This document shows positions 53,733-64,000 of a stretch of DNA of 64,000 nucleotides, in pieces. Numbering within the stretch: position 1 is the stretch's first letter; every line of letters starts with the position of its first letter. A program made the position numbers and the translations under genes. The DNA is from Filosporella fistucella. Its lineage: Eukaryota; Ascomycota; Leotiomycetes; Helotiales. The notes beneath the pieces were generated by a model that saw only the letters and a list, made by a program, of their open reading frames with translations, was not told the origin of the DNA and made no database searches. The stretch is from assembly GCA_030077755.1 (NCBI GenBank), contig JAQJZZ010000007.1:868001-932000 (forward strand), in the 5' to 3' direction.

Positions 53733-54529
53733 TTAATCAGAATCAGCAGTAACCATAGTCGAAGCACCTCCAACAGTCCACTCGCCACCACTAGTGCTTC
53801 CCTTTGGATTACACTCTCTCCACGCAATGTGTACCTGGTGGGTGAAAGCAATAGTAGCATCATCATCAGACAGCTCGCCCGAAGCATTGGGATCAGACGA
53901 AGACAGAGCAATTCTGTTGTTTACATTCAGGATACCATTAGCACCGCAAGGCGACCAGATGACGGCTGTGGACTCGACTGTGTCGTGCTTGGTGTAGATA
54001 TCGCCGTTGAGCCATTGCGTGCCGGAGATAGTGGAGCGAGTGGAGCACTGGTTACGTTAGTTTTATACTTGCTAGGAGAGAAGGTCAGACATACAGTGTT
54101 TGATGCTGCTTGGGAGAAGTAGTAGGAGGATACGAAGGTCCCAGTGACGCCCTTGTCGAGGCGTGCCCAGCCGTGGTAGGTGGCGTCGACGATGGAGTAT
54201 TGGAATCCACCTGGATACTGTAGATTCAGATGGATTTGGCACTGCTTTGTCTTATCTGCTTGCTTGGCGTTGGGGCCAATATAAGTCTGGAAGGCATCAA
54301 AACCGAAAGTGACGATCTGGAGTTTGTCAGTTTGTATTTCGACTATAGGGTGAGTTGAAATTACAGTGCGATCTTGAGAGATGGTCTTGGTGATGGTGTT
54401 TTGAGGACATCCATTACCAGATGCATCTGCGCTGATGATCGTGATCTTGTCTGGTGGTGGCGCTGAACGGCGACTAATGGTTGGGCTGGCAATGGCCAAG
54501 GCCGGGAGGAGAAGTGCGATGAGTTGCAT
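53733..54529 (-). CDS. Secreted DUF4360-family protein
   Basis: Exons 54529..54365, 54316..54095 and 54047..53733 give 233 residues in phase. The ATG at 54529 starts MQLIALLLPALAIASPTISR, a signal peptide with a likely Kex2-type RR site next. DUF4360 marks are ISADASGNGCPQNTITKTIS, TFGFDAFQTYIGP, CQIHLNLQYPGGFQYSI and LDKGVTGTFVSSYYFSQ, then STAVIWSPCGANGILNVNNR and a TIAFTHQVHIAWRECN-like end. Even numbers of Cys suggest disulphides. Members are secreted by fungi, sometimes in plant-associated species; function unknown. A TATA box lies upstream. Confidence 0.88.
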
Positions 54530-54623
54530 GATTAATGAAGATCTGATTGAGATTCTGGTTGTAGGAAGAGATGGAAGTGTGTTGAATAGAATGAAGAGAA
54601 TAATTGTAACGAGGAAGTGGTAT

Positions 54624-54632
54624 CTATATATA
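54624..54632 (-). promoter_or_regulatory. TATA box of the DUF4360 gene
   Basis: TATATATAG read on the minus strand, about 95 bases before the ATG at 54529. Confidence 0.4.
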
Positions 54633-56936
54633 CACTTCCTGACGTCTACGCAGTTTGTAGTATCACACAATAAAAAATTTAAACTCTAAAGAAAACCAAA
54701 AATAGAGTCAGAGATTCTTCCAAACAACTTTGTATATTTCCCGGTGGTCGGTCCTGGGCCGTTTGTCAAGTGATCAGGCACGCTCCGAAAGCAAATTGTC
54801 AGGCCGTTCTATTTGTAGATGGCGGGGTACCGTTACGAGGATTTCCAATTTGTATTTAATATACGCTGTACCCCGGAATTTGCTTTCGTTGAGATAGATT
54901 GAATTGTAATGTTTATTGTGAGGTGGAGATGGCGAGCTTGTATATAAGCCGGTATTTTTCGCCGAAGACGGCACACCCGATGCCTAAGTGTAAACGGCAA
55001 GGGAGAACATGTTGCCCGGGATGAGACCTTGTTCCTGAAATCCGACGAATGGGAGCTGCAAGGTGCTTTTTATTACGTGAGATATGATTTATGCGCACAT
55101 TAGCATTGCATATTACTTCGCTTGAAAAGGATATATCATGCCATATTATCAGATTGCGGCTACGTTTTCATCAACGCCTCCATCTGAACTATCAATGAGA
55201 CGACCAAAGAAGAAATAAACACAGCTGATCTATAACCTTTAATTGTAGTACCTTCCCGTCATTCTACATACAACAACAATTGAATACACGTGGATGTAGC
55301 AGCGGATCTTGTGTCTCAAAATTCAACCCCACAAGACAGTAAGAGCCTGATAACCTTGCTCTGACGGAGAATTGCTGTGCCACTAAGCTACATTTTTTAA
55401 GCATTCGAAAGTTCCAGCCTCATGATCGTATGTCTTGCGAGATGCCGATGTACCTGAACTTGATAGAAGCGATGGCTTGAAGCGTCGATACGAACAAAAC
55501 TCTGCCGGCCAGAACGTGAATGTGGCCACACTCGTGATTAACTTTAAATTGACTACAGATTTTTGGTTGCACCAAACATATATCCCTGTTCAGTCTCGAC
55601 TTGAGAGGTGGCGTTCAGCTGTGCTGGCCTCGGTTGCGGGCATGGATTTGGGACAACGAGCATATTTGCTGGCAGACACGTGAAGTAGGATCTCTAATTC
55701 TCTCACAATTCTCGAAATGATCCCGGTGATCTCAGCAACAGTATAATATTTCATGAGCTTTGCAACAAAAAGGGAAAAATCCCCCTCTCTAGCGCAGGAA
55801 AGATTCCAGCAGCGCAGATCGGACGCAGATCAGACGCAGACGCTCAGTCTCGCCTGGAGTAAAAGAACCTGGCCACTTGTGCTGGCGGGAGATCGGCGCA
55901 CGATCTCCATGATCACAAACCAGTGGGAAACACAATCTGGATAAAGTTCTTATATGGCTAAGCTGGTCCATAAAGGCGGGTTCCTAAGTGCTAGCTGGAA
56001 AATGAAAGGGTGACAAGTGAGGCGAGATAATGCTTGGCACGTGTATGGATAAAATGGCCCCAAGAGAAATAGGAGACGGAAGGCCAATGGGGAGGGTTGT
56101 TCCCCACATTCGGCTAGCGCAACGTTGCAGATAGCTAAGAATAGATCTATAAGAAACTTGTACGGGATTTTGTGATGGTGATGAGCGTTGGCATTGTTTA
56201 CTTGGAAGTAGTGTGTGATATGTCGAACCGAGTTGGCCGAGGAAATATATTCCAAATGATGGTCCTATGAAGGTCCACGCGGGGAAGGATCAGCTTCCTG
56301 GAAATAAAATGGCTCGACTCCTTCCGAGAATGTGACGAGATTTTCTTGTTCGTAGGTAGGTTCGGATGTCTTGCTTCCAGTGACTTTGCATCCTTGAAAG
56401 ACGGGAACGTCCTGGCAATTTGCTAACAAAAATACATCCCTTTGTTTGTTCATGTGATAGCTGGATGGGCTTGGAAGCAATCCCCGGAAATTTGAGATAC
56501 CCACTTCAACTCTTCAAAGCTGCGGTGTTACGAATGGTAGTTCCTGCATGAGTCCAGACGATTGGTTCCTGCCCATGTCAAAGAATGAAAGCTGAGTGTT
56601 CAAGACAGTAACAAAGCCAAACTAAAAATTGTTTCCACAATCTAGGTAGCATCTCAGGCAGGAACTATAAACTCTCTTTCCTGAAACCCTGTTTTCATAT
56701 GGCCTCATTTGCCACAAAAAGCTTAAAAACATTCAAAGAGTACCGATGTAGCTCGAAGCAGAACATCGTAGTTGTTGGACGCCAGAAGTGAGTCAGAGAA
56801 GTCTCCGATGAAACCTCTGGCACCATTTCTCGCTTTGATCGATCCTTGATGGTTTATTTCTGCCTCAAGCGAGAGACATTTGATATGAAATTTGAAGTCG
56901 TATATAAGGTCCTTTTCAAATGGTGGCATTTGACTT
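54633..56936. other. Long intergenic stretch, no gene seen
   Basis: About 2.3 kb with no supported gene. It holds a tRNA-like imperfect palindrome (55296-55391, rejected as a tRNA) and a short direct repeat of GACGCAGA near 55817-55841. Several short frames lack homology or usable splice partners. Confidence 0.45.
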
Positions 56937-57546
56937 ATGTCCTCTCGCCAGATCCAAAAATCCATTACCTTGTTCTATCGAGCTAGAAGTATGTTGTCTA
57001 CAACGGAAAAAATTGGCGCAGGATGGGTTTTGTTGCAATCGCGAGGTGAAAACAACGTCACGAGCGATATCAGCGATGGATGGGAGTCGATAAATAGGGA
57101 AAACTTGGAGGATGGTGATAGTGCTGACCAGCTGGTATCGTCCAACAAGGTGGAAAGCCAAGTGTTCGGTTACGACCACTTGAAAGCCGGAAGGAACGGA
57201 AATCCCGAGCCTTCATTTCAAAAGACGAGGAAACAGGTCAATGACAATGCTCACGTCTCTGAGCAGAGTGTGGAGATCAAGGCGGATCATTCGTTGGCAG
57301 GATTTCGATACACTGAACGGCTTTGGGTATATTTGCGCTCGGCAAGGCAAAGGAGCAACCCGACTTTGCTTCCATCACCATGTGAGTTACCAGAAGCACA
57401 GAGAGTAGACCTTTGAGATCTTGATGGGAAACATATCTGACATATTAGCAGCATTGAAGCAAGTACTGGGGAATGAAGCGTCACAAGCCGAGATTCATGC
57501 TGCGGAGGGGAAGCGTAGGAAGCGTCTGTCACAGCTCTACACATGA
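56937..57546 (+). CDS. Unrecognised two-exon protein with aromatic/acidic motifs
   Basis: Exons 56937..57381 and 57449..57546 give 180 residues; the intron has a GTGAGT donor and an ATATTAG acceptor and joins SPSALKQVLGNEASQA in frame. A second in-frame ATG at 56991 (MLSTTEKIGAGWVLLQSRGE) may be the true start, giving 162 residues. The protein is hydrophilic, with no signal peptide or membrane helix. GWVLLQ and DGWESINRENLEDGD are short aromatic-acidic motifs of the kind that can bind Atg8, but such motifs are weak evidence. The C-terminus EGKRRKRLSQLYT is basic. I do not recognise the family; an orphan or lineage-restricted gene is possible. Confidence 0.5.
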
Positions 57547-58677
57547 AATATCCCAGATAGCGAGATCCGCAGCACGTTGACAAGTCTTTTTTGCACAGAG
57601 CCCAAGCTCATATTTGGACTGGTTTTGATGTTTGACACGGAGGTGGAGATTTGCTTGTTGTCGAAGTAGCCCTTTCGATACTGGATTGAGCAGGCGAGGA
57701 TGCTGTGAAATGTCCGAAACCTGATACTCTTATGACCACAATTGAATACCTTAGCAGCTCGACCATTTTTGTTTGAGAGAACGTGAGAGATTTTGCGCTT
57801 TGTAGAGTCGATGTATGTCTCATGACTCGGATGTGGGACCTAGCGACGCAACCGAATTGTGCCTATATCCAGACTGAGGGAGTAAAGGACTGAAAATGAC
57901 GGTGAAATTGACTCCCCGAATTCCTTTACCTATAATACGTGACACATATTCAATGTGGCTTAGGAAGCGGAGCTTTGCGAAAGGAGATAATCCATATTTT
58001 TAGAGTCAGACCAGGGTGGTAAGCCAAGGCCTTATCGGACTCCTTATCTAGAAAACGAAAACTCTGAAAATGGCATCGACCACCAATTCATGAACGTAGG
58101 AATTATCAACAAAGTGACCATCTGCTCCATGGATACGCTTGCCATCTTGCCATGAATGGTGTTCTTTGTAGTTGCGGCATCGCTCATAGTTTCCAGCAGA
58201 CAAGGACGGTTCCTGTCCCGGAGGCTCGATGTTCAAATGCTGTGTGCTACATGTTCGTACATTTGTCGATGGTAGCCCGTATGTATTGGTATCAGTCGTG
58301 ATAAGACTTCTTGTCTCTGACCTCCCGGAACCAACCAGAACTCTGGTGGCCTACTGGACAATGTTGTGGAAACGATGTTTCTTCGTCTTTTGGAGCTCCC
58401 ATACTCCAGGACCTGACGACCACTGTTCGGTACGGTAGTTCCCATGCCTGAAACCCCCGAATGAATGACTTTCCGTACCCATCGGCTGAGATATGGCGGT
58501 CGCATGATTCCAAACACTTGATGGCGATATTCGATCGAGATTACCTACCGGAGGCTGAGAGACAATAAACTTCATCAGAGTCCCCTCTGGTGGCCAGACA
58601 GCAACCTCGTAATACCATTTTCACGATATGCAAGCCAACTCGGTCGTCCCACTCCGTACCAGTGTGGGTAGGGCTGG
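57547..58677. other. Gene-poor stretch, possible eroded coding sequence
   Basis: On the minus strand, fragments such as NYERCRNYKEHHSWQDGKR (about 58120-58200) and KFIVSQPPVGNLDR (about 58540-58575) look protein-like but fall in different frames with stops between. I could not build a gene. Confidence 0.3.
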
Positions 58678-58821
58678 TCAGCAAGATTGCGTCAGAGTGT
58701 TTGCATCCGCATTTTGAGGTCTCACACCCAGGGTCCCAGGGTCCACGTTCATCGGCGCGCTAGAAACACCAACAACGCAGATGAAAACAGCAAAGAAGCT
58801 TATTTCGACGTATTGTGACAT
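58678..58821 (-). CDS. Possible small secreted peptide or broken secreted protein
   Basis: An ATG at 58821 opens 47 codons starting MSQYVEISFFAVFICVVGVS, a convincing signal peptide with an SAP cleavage site, followed by only about 24 residues ending TLTQSC. The protein-like pieces downstream on the same strand suggest it may be the first part of a larger, eroded gene. No family is recognised. Confidence 0.25.
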   Translation of the reverse strand: MSQYVEISFFAVFICVVGVSSAPMNVDPGTLGVRPQNADANTLTQSC

Positions 58822-59937
58822 CAAGCTAATTGCAAGAATAATGGAAAGTCGTGCAGTGAGAGTATGACGTGATGTAGTAGTGAAGTAACCGAGTGATATG
58901 AAGAGAGATGATATCGCATGTTTCTTGGAGTAACGAGACATAGTAGAATTGAAGCACCGTGAATTAGCTCGTTCCTCATGTTGTCGTGAGGTTGTCCTAA
59001 TAAACCACGTCTCGTCACACCTCAACTCTGAGGGTTCGGAGCATGGATAATATCGAGCAAGTTAAAGTTGTATACGAAGCCATTGTGCCGCCACTTGAGA
59101 TGATACCGCTTGACAATAGGATTCTGATGATACTCGAGTGCTGTCAAGAGACTGGCGACCCTGTCGATGATGTTTGACTTTTGCTGTGGAGAGAAGGAAA
59201 TGAGGCTGGGTCTTAGGTAAAAGAGAAACCCTATCGGAGCAGACGGGGTGAACGGGGCAAGCTTCCTGCATAACATCCCATCGCATCCCACGAACCGAGG
59301 TGCCTGAGATGCACACCAAACCATCATCAGATCTGATAACCAACGATACCCGCGTTATCATGAAGATATAGATAATCGGGGCGTTGGAGCGAAAAGAGCG
59401 AGAATTTAGGCCATATGCGAGCTGCGCAAGCCGGAATGTTATCAGGTCGATGGTCCGACCGGATGGAATAGACGTTGAGAGCGAGCTGATCCGCCGCACC
59501 CCATTGATTCGAATAATTGACTCAATATCAAATTATAAATTCTGCCCAGAAGGGCAGAAATGGAGGAATAATTGTGCATCAGCAATGCCTCCCGAAATAA
59601 AAGAATGATCCGATCTGGCATTAAGCGATTCTGGATAGAGTTTAGCGTTTTCTCAAATCGTACGTCTAATGCGCACGATTAATGGACCTCCCTGGGGACA
59701 TTCTTAACAACCACGACTCTTCAACAAGAGCATACCGACTGAAAACATCCGTCTACTTAGTCGAAATAATTGGAGAGACTTGGTGGTGTCTCAAGAATTT
59801 CTGCGGGTGTTTCCAACTCGCTGGACGCTCATTCCAGCCTCAATTTGCCTCTTTTCCAACTACGTCAACCTCCTCGACCGACCGCCTCGTCCTCGACACA
59901 GACTCCTCAAATTCGATCGCATGAGGCATCTACGATA
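58822..59937. other. Intergenic; upstream region and leader of the demethylase gene
   Basis: Minus-strand text near 59022-59220 (such as SLLTALEYHQNPIVKRYHLK) looks somewhat protein-like but no gene could be completed. On the plus strand, an 80-codon frame (59682-59924) ends 13 bases before the demethylase start and could act as an upstream open reading frame if it lies in the mRNA leader. Confidence 0.35.
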
Positions 59938-62900
59938 ATGTCGACCGATGCGACGGCTGTGCCGACCCAGGAGCGGGCGCCACAAGGTCTTTCCCCTCCA
60001 GACTCCAATCCTGCCATGAAGGATACTGGCAGTGATTCTGAATTATCCGACCTCGAACCCGATCCACCATCGAAGTCGAAAGAGCCTCTCAAAATCGAAC
60101 CGGATCATGTGTCCGAAGGTGGAGTCCCAGTGTTCAAGCCTACAATGGAGGAGTTTGCAGACTTTGAAAGATATGTAAGTGGGATGTTGGATTGATTTGC
60201 TCTGCGATTCCAGTCGCAGAATCAATTTCTAACTTTGCTAGATGGATGCTGTGAACCCGTATGGTATGAGAAGCGGCATTGTTAAAGTAATTCCTCCCCC
60301 CGAATGGGTCGCTGCACAACCACGACTAGATGAAGTCGTCAAGACGATTCGAGTCAAGGAACCAATCATGCAAGATATTATGGGTACTGGAGGCACATAC
60401 CGACAGGTCAACTTTACGCACTCGCGCTCTTACAATCTCCCTCAGTGGCGACAATTGTGCAATCAGAGTGAGCATCAGCCTCCAGCAAAGAGAGGAGAGC
60501 GACGTGCAAATCAAGAAAAGGTCGTCAAGTCAGCGAGACCTCCTCCTAAACCCAAAGCTCCCAACGCCCCATCTACATCTGGATCACAAAAGAGAAGCAG
60601 AGGACGTCCATTTAAGAACAAGCAGAGAGCCGCTACAGTTGATACTGAAGCAGAGGGTACACCTGATCGTCTGCCGACTCCAGTGTCGCCTTCAATCAAA
60701 CCCGAAGCTAGTGATACTCCAGTTAAGCTTGAGCTGAAGGATGAAGAAGACACTCCATCTAAGCCAAAAGGTGGACGTCAGCCAAAGGCTGTCTCTGTGT
60801 CGTCACGCCGCAAGAATAATCGTCGAGAAACTGGCTATGTAGATGAAGCTGCCTTTAAAGATTTCAATTATGAATTGGAGGGTGAGGAATATACCAAAGA
60901 AAGAACGGATGAGTTGGAGAGGGCCTACTGGAAAACCTTGACATATGCCGCACCCCTTTATGGCGCAGATATGGTGGGAACTCTCTTCGATGACAGGACA
61001 ACCACTTGGAATTTGGGCAAGCTGGACAATATTCTGGACGTATTGGGCGCCAAAATCCCGGGAGTCAATACTGCATACCTGTATCTGGGAATGTGGAAGG
61101 CTACTTTTGCCTGGCATCTGGAAGATGTTGACCTTTACAGCATCAACTACCTTCATTTCGGAGCCCCCAAACAATGGTACAGCATCGCTCAGGGAGATGC
61201 GAGACGTTTTGAGGCTGCTATGAAATCGGTATGGCCCACGGATGCGAAAGCCTGTGATCAATTCTTGCGCCACAAGAGTTTCTTGATCTCCCCTGCTCAC
61301 TTGCTCGCCAATTACAACATCAAAGTCAACAAAATCGTCCACCACCCGGGAGAATTCGTCATCACCTTCCCATACGGCTACCACTCGGGTTACAATCTCG
61401 GGTATAATTGCGCCGAAGCTGTCAATTTCGGCTTGCATTCATGGCTCGAGTATGGCCGAGTTGCTAAGAAATGTGAGTGCGCTTTGGCACAAGAAAGCGT
61501 TTGGATTGATGTTCACGCACTGGAGCGAAAACTGCGTGGTGAGGAGACGGAATATGAGGAGTCTGACGAAGAAGAAGAGGAAGACGACGAGGAAGATGAG
61601 AGCAATCCCACGAATATCCCCACACCTCCCCAAAGTAGTGGCGATGCAAAGATTAAAGTCCCACAGAAGAAACGCAAGCGGCCAACAAATGGAACCAAGG
61701 ATAATCCAGACGCAAAGAGAATTCGAGTGCGCATCAAGGCGCCTGCTCGAGAGCCATGTATACTATGCCCCAACGACATCCCTTCAGAGCCACTACTCCG
61801 AACTGAGGAGGGCAAAGAAGCTCATCGCATCTGTGCTTCGTATATTCCCGAGACCTCAATTGCTTCGAGGGACAATAAGGATATTGTGACAGACGTGCAG
61901 TATATCAACAAGGCGCGTCTCGAGCTGAAGTGCAACTACTGCCGCTCAAGAAAAGGTGCTTGCTTCCAATGTTCATCAAAGAGGTGTACTCGAGCATACC
62001 ATGCCACTTGTGCTGCTGCCGCTGGAGTTCTCGTTGAACAAGGAGAGATCCCAGTCTTTGGAGAGGATGGAACTGAATACAAAGAATGGGGTATTGAATT
62101 TGCTTGTCGATTCCATCGACCTAAGCGAGATAAAAAATTGGACAGCGATAACCTAGACGATGAGAAGCGAATTTTGCTCGCCGCCTTAGAGTTAGCGCCA
62201 GGTCACGTTTGTCAGGCACAGTTCTACCGAGGTGATATCTTTGCTGGAGTAGTGGTTGAGAACAGGAAGGATGAGCAGATGATAATTATTGATATTCTTC
62301 CCAGGGGGTAAGTCTTCTAAGCAGATATCTCTTCTCGTGTACTGACGTTTTCTCATAGTGAACGATTTGAGGTTGAGTATAAATGGCTTCTTATCCCAGA
62401 TCCATCAGAATATCACTTGCCAAAACCATCGGCAAAAGCTATTCCTATGCCAAAGTCTTTCAAAGATAAGGAGTCACTTAATACCAGCAAGCGACAAGCA
62501 GACGACATACCTCGAGCAGAGGATCCCTTTGTACAAGGTTGTACATGGGCTGAATTTAAGTGTGAGGCGATACCCTGCAACTCATTCCAAGTCAAAATCG
62601 ATCTCAGTAAGGAAAACCAAGTCTGGTATTACCTCGGCAAAAATTCCACAGAAGCAAGAGCACAATTCACAGAGGACCTTGCCAATCCAAGACACAATCC
62701 AAAGGGTCTGTTCCTCGAGACACTACCGAAGGCTGTACCGGCTCCTCCTCGGCAGTCTTACGCCGCTTCATATCCTGCCAGCCTTAGTCAGAATGCCTTG
62801 AACGCCGCAAGAGCTGCCACAAAGGCTCCACAACCACAAGCTACTGTCACACCGAATAGACCAGAGAAACCTTACGTGTACAAGCCGCGTGATAACAACG

Positions 62901-64000
62901 CTCCGTATAGCATTGATCCACAGGCATATCGCTCTCAGCAATCGTTCCTCCAACGTTCGACTCCAGTCTATTCGTTTGGAACAGATCCACGTTACCGGTC
63001 AGAGACTCCTTCGGCTGCATACAAGATCTCAACCCCTACCAGCACCGTGGTTCCACCATCTACTGGTCATGCACCAACATATCAAACTGTGCCGAAGACT
63101 GTGACCCCCTCACCTCAATCCTATGCTCCTCCGAAGCCAGCACATACATCAGCACAGTCTAAACCAGCTGAACCTTCTAATAATAAATCAGCCAATCCCC
63201 GACCGAAAGTGTCTACTCCAAAGGTTGCTTATACCGGACCAAATCCGTTTGCCAAATATACATATTTGCAAAAGGAACACAATCGCTCGCCTTGGGATTA
63301 CAAGAGTCCCTACAGACCTGGTGGAGGCTTCATGAATGGTTACCAAGGTGATATCACCAAGGCTGCTCTTCATATGTATTCTCGAGAACGTTCCGTCCGA
63401 CCAAATGAGGCTAGTTCCCCAGCTGCTTCTGCAGTGCCAACGCCACCGAGCACGTACAAAGCGGATGCTTACAAGGCCCCATCCCCAGCATCGTCCTCAG
63501 TCCCGAAACCAGAGCCCTCAGCATCACCTCGCACTCAATGGGAGCAGAAAGATAGGTCCGCTTTGCATCCTGCTATTCGACCTGAATATAGCACGATGTT
63601 CCACAACAAGTACCAGCCTCAGCCAAGCCCTCAATATCGTGGCCTTATGCAACCTCCAGCAATGTACGACAGAGCGGCGGCTCCATTGCCGCCTGGACAG
63701 CAAACACCTCTCTATCAATCGCCACAGACGTCCACTAATCACCAAGGCCCTGCACTACAACCGAGTCACCCGTCAACACAAAATATGGCTCCTCCAACCC
63801 CACAGTATTCACCTTCGCCTGCATATCACTATCAACAAAGTGCTCAGGCTTCACCACATCCCCAACAATCTCCCAATCCACAGGCAACATATTCATCTCC
63901 GAGTATGACGCAACCTTCACCTTATCACTCTTCTCAGGCATATCAACCTCCCCCAGCCCAATATCAGGAGAACAACGGCCTTTATCCTCACCAGCAATAC
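59938..64000 (+). CDS. KDM4-type histone lysine demethylase (JmjN-JmjC-PHD), 3'-truncated by window edge
   Basis: Exons 59938..60174, 60242..62307 and 62359..>64000 encode at least 1315 residues in phase; the third exon is open to the window end. JmjN spans PVFKPTMEEFADFERYMDA. The JmjC iron site is complete: FAWHLEDVDLYSINYLHFG gives His371 and Glu373, and FPYGYHSGYNLGYNCAE gives His460; Lys in GAPKQWYS contacts 2-oxoglutarate. After an acidic Asp/Glu tract (about 565-585) a Cys/His-rich extended PHD follows (CILCP, CNYCRSRKGACFQC, CTRAYHATC, FACRFHRPKR). An AT-hook-like RSRGRPFKNK lies before JmjC. The tail is Pro/Gln/Ser-rich. Enzymes of this type remove methyl groups from H3K9 or H3K36 in the nucleus, as Aspergillus KdmA does. 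Confidence 0.93.

Noticed and set aside
55296..55391. tRNA-like palindrome on the minus strand with an A-box-like TAGCTTAGTGG and ends GTAGC/GCTAC
   Set aside because: The acceptor stem does not pair with a proper seven-base partner, no B-box GGTTCGA is present and no sound anticodon arm forms, so it is not a functional tRNA.
55817..55841. Short direct repeat of GACGCAGA
   Set aside because: Only about two to three units; no array, CRISPR-like spacing or element is formed.
60803..61438. Antisense open frame of 211 codons inside the demethylase gene
   Set aside because: It overlaps the JmjC coding sequence exactly and shows no recognisable protein features.

Overview
The window comes from a filamentous ascomycete (Pezizomycotina). 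It shows short GT-AG introns of about 41-160 bases, C-T-A-A-C-like branch sites, HET-domain and STAND/NLR genes, Zn2Cys6 regulators and a degraded Fot1/pogo-type transposon. A leotiomycete such as a Helotiales species is my best guess, but that is inference from gene style, not from a marker. Coordinates given as start..end span introns; exon limits are in each entry and were read by hand from splice signals and reading-frame continuity.

Layout. 1-1.7 kb: 3' part of a DUF3433 membrane protein. 2.0-2.8 kb: an unrecognised multi-exon gene. 3.5-7.0 kb: a complete NLR-type protein (helical N-terminus, NB-ARC, TPRs), head to head with a CYP52-like P450 (8.0-9.6 kb). 9.7-13.3 kb: a large HET protein with a hydrophobic tail. 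13.9-15.9 kb: amino-acid permease. 17.2-26.3 kb: a Zn2Cys6 regulator, a lactose-permease-type MFS transporter and, across a 1 kb divergent promoter, a GH2 beta-galactosidase; this looks like a galactoside-use locus. Then an F-box protein and a secreted GH5 glycosidase, followed by the transposon relic (31.0-31.5 kb).

32-52 kb mixes recognition-type genes with housekeeping genes: a HET protein, a small Cys-rich protein, a TIP30-like oxidoreductase, a helical-domain/SH3-like protein, a secreted DUF3237 protein, a DUF4743-Nudix hydrolase, an M1 aminopeptidase divergent from a CENP-W histone-fold gene with a GC-AG intron, a YAG7-like RGG protein, and a third HET protein. 53-59.9 kb is gene-poor: a hydrolase remnant, a secreted DUF4360 protein, a two-exon unknown, and long apparently empty stretches. 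59.9-64 kb holds a KDM4-type JmjN/JmjC/PHD histone demethylase that runs off the window end.

Working together: the regulator, permease and beta-galactosidase plausibly form one sugar-use unit. Five genes (one NLR, three HET, one helical-domain/SH3) belong to families linked with fungal non-self recognition and programmed cell death; they are spread over 48 kb rather than fused into one operon-like unit.
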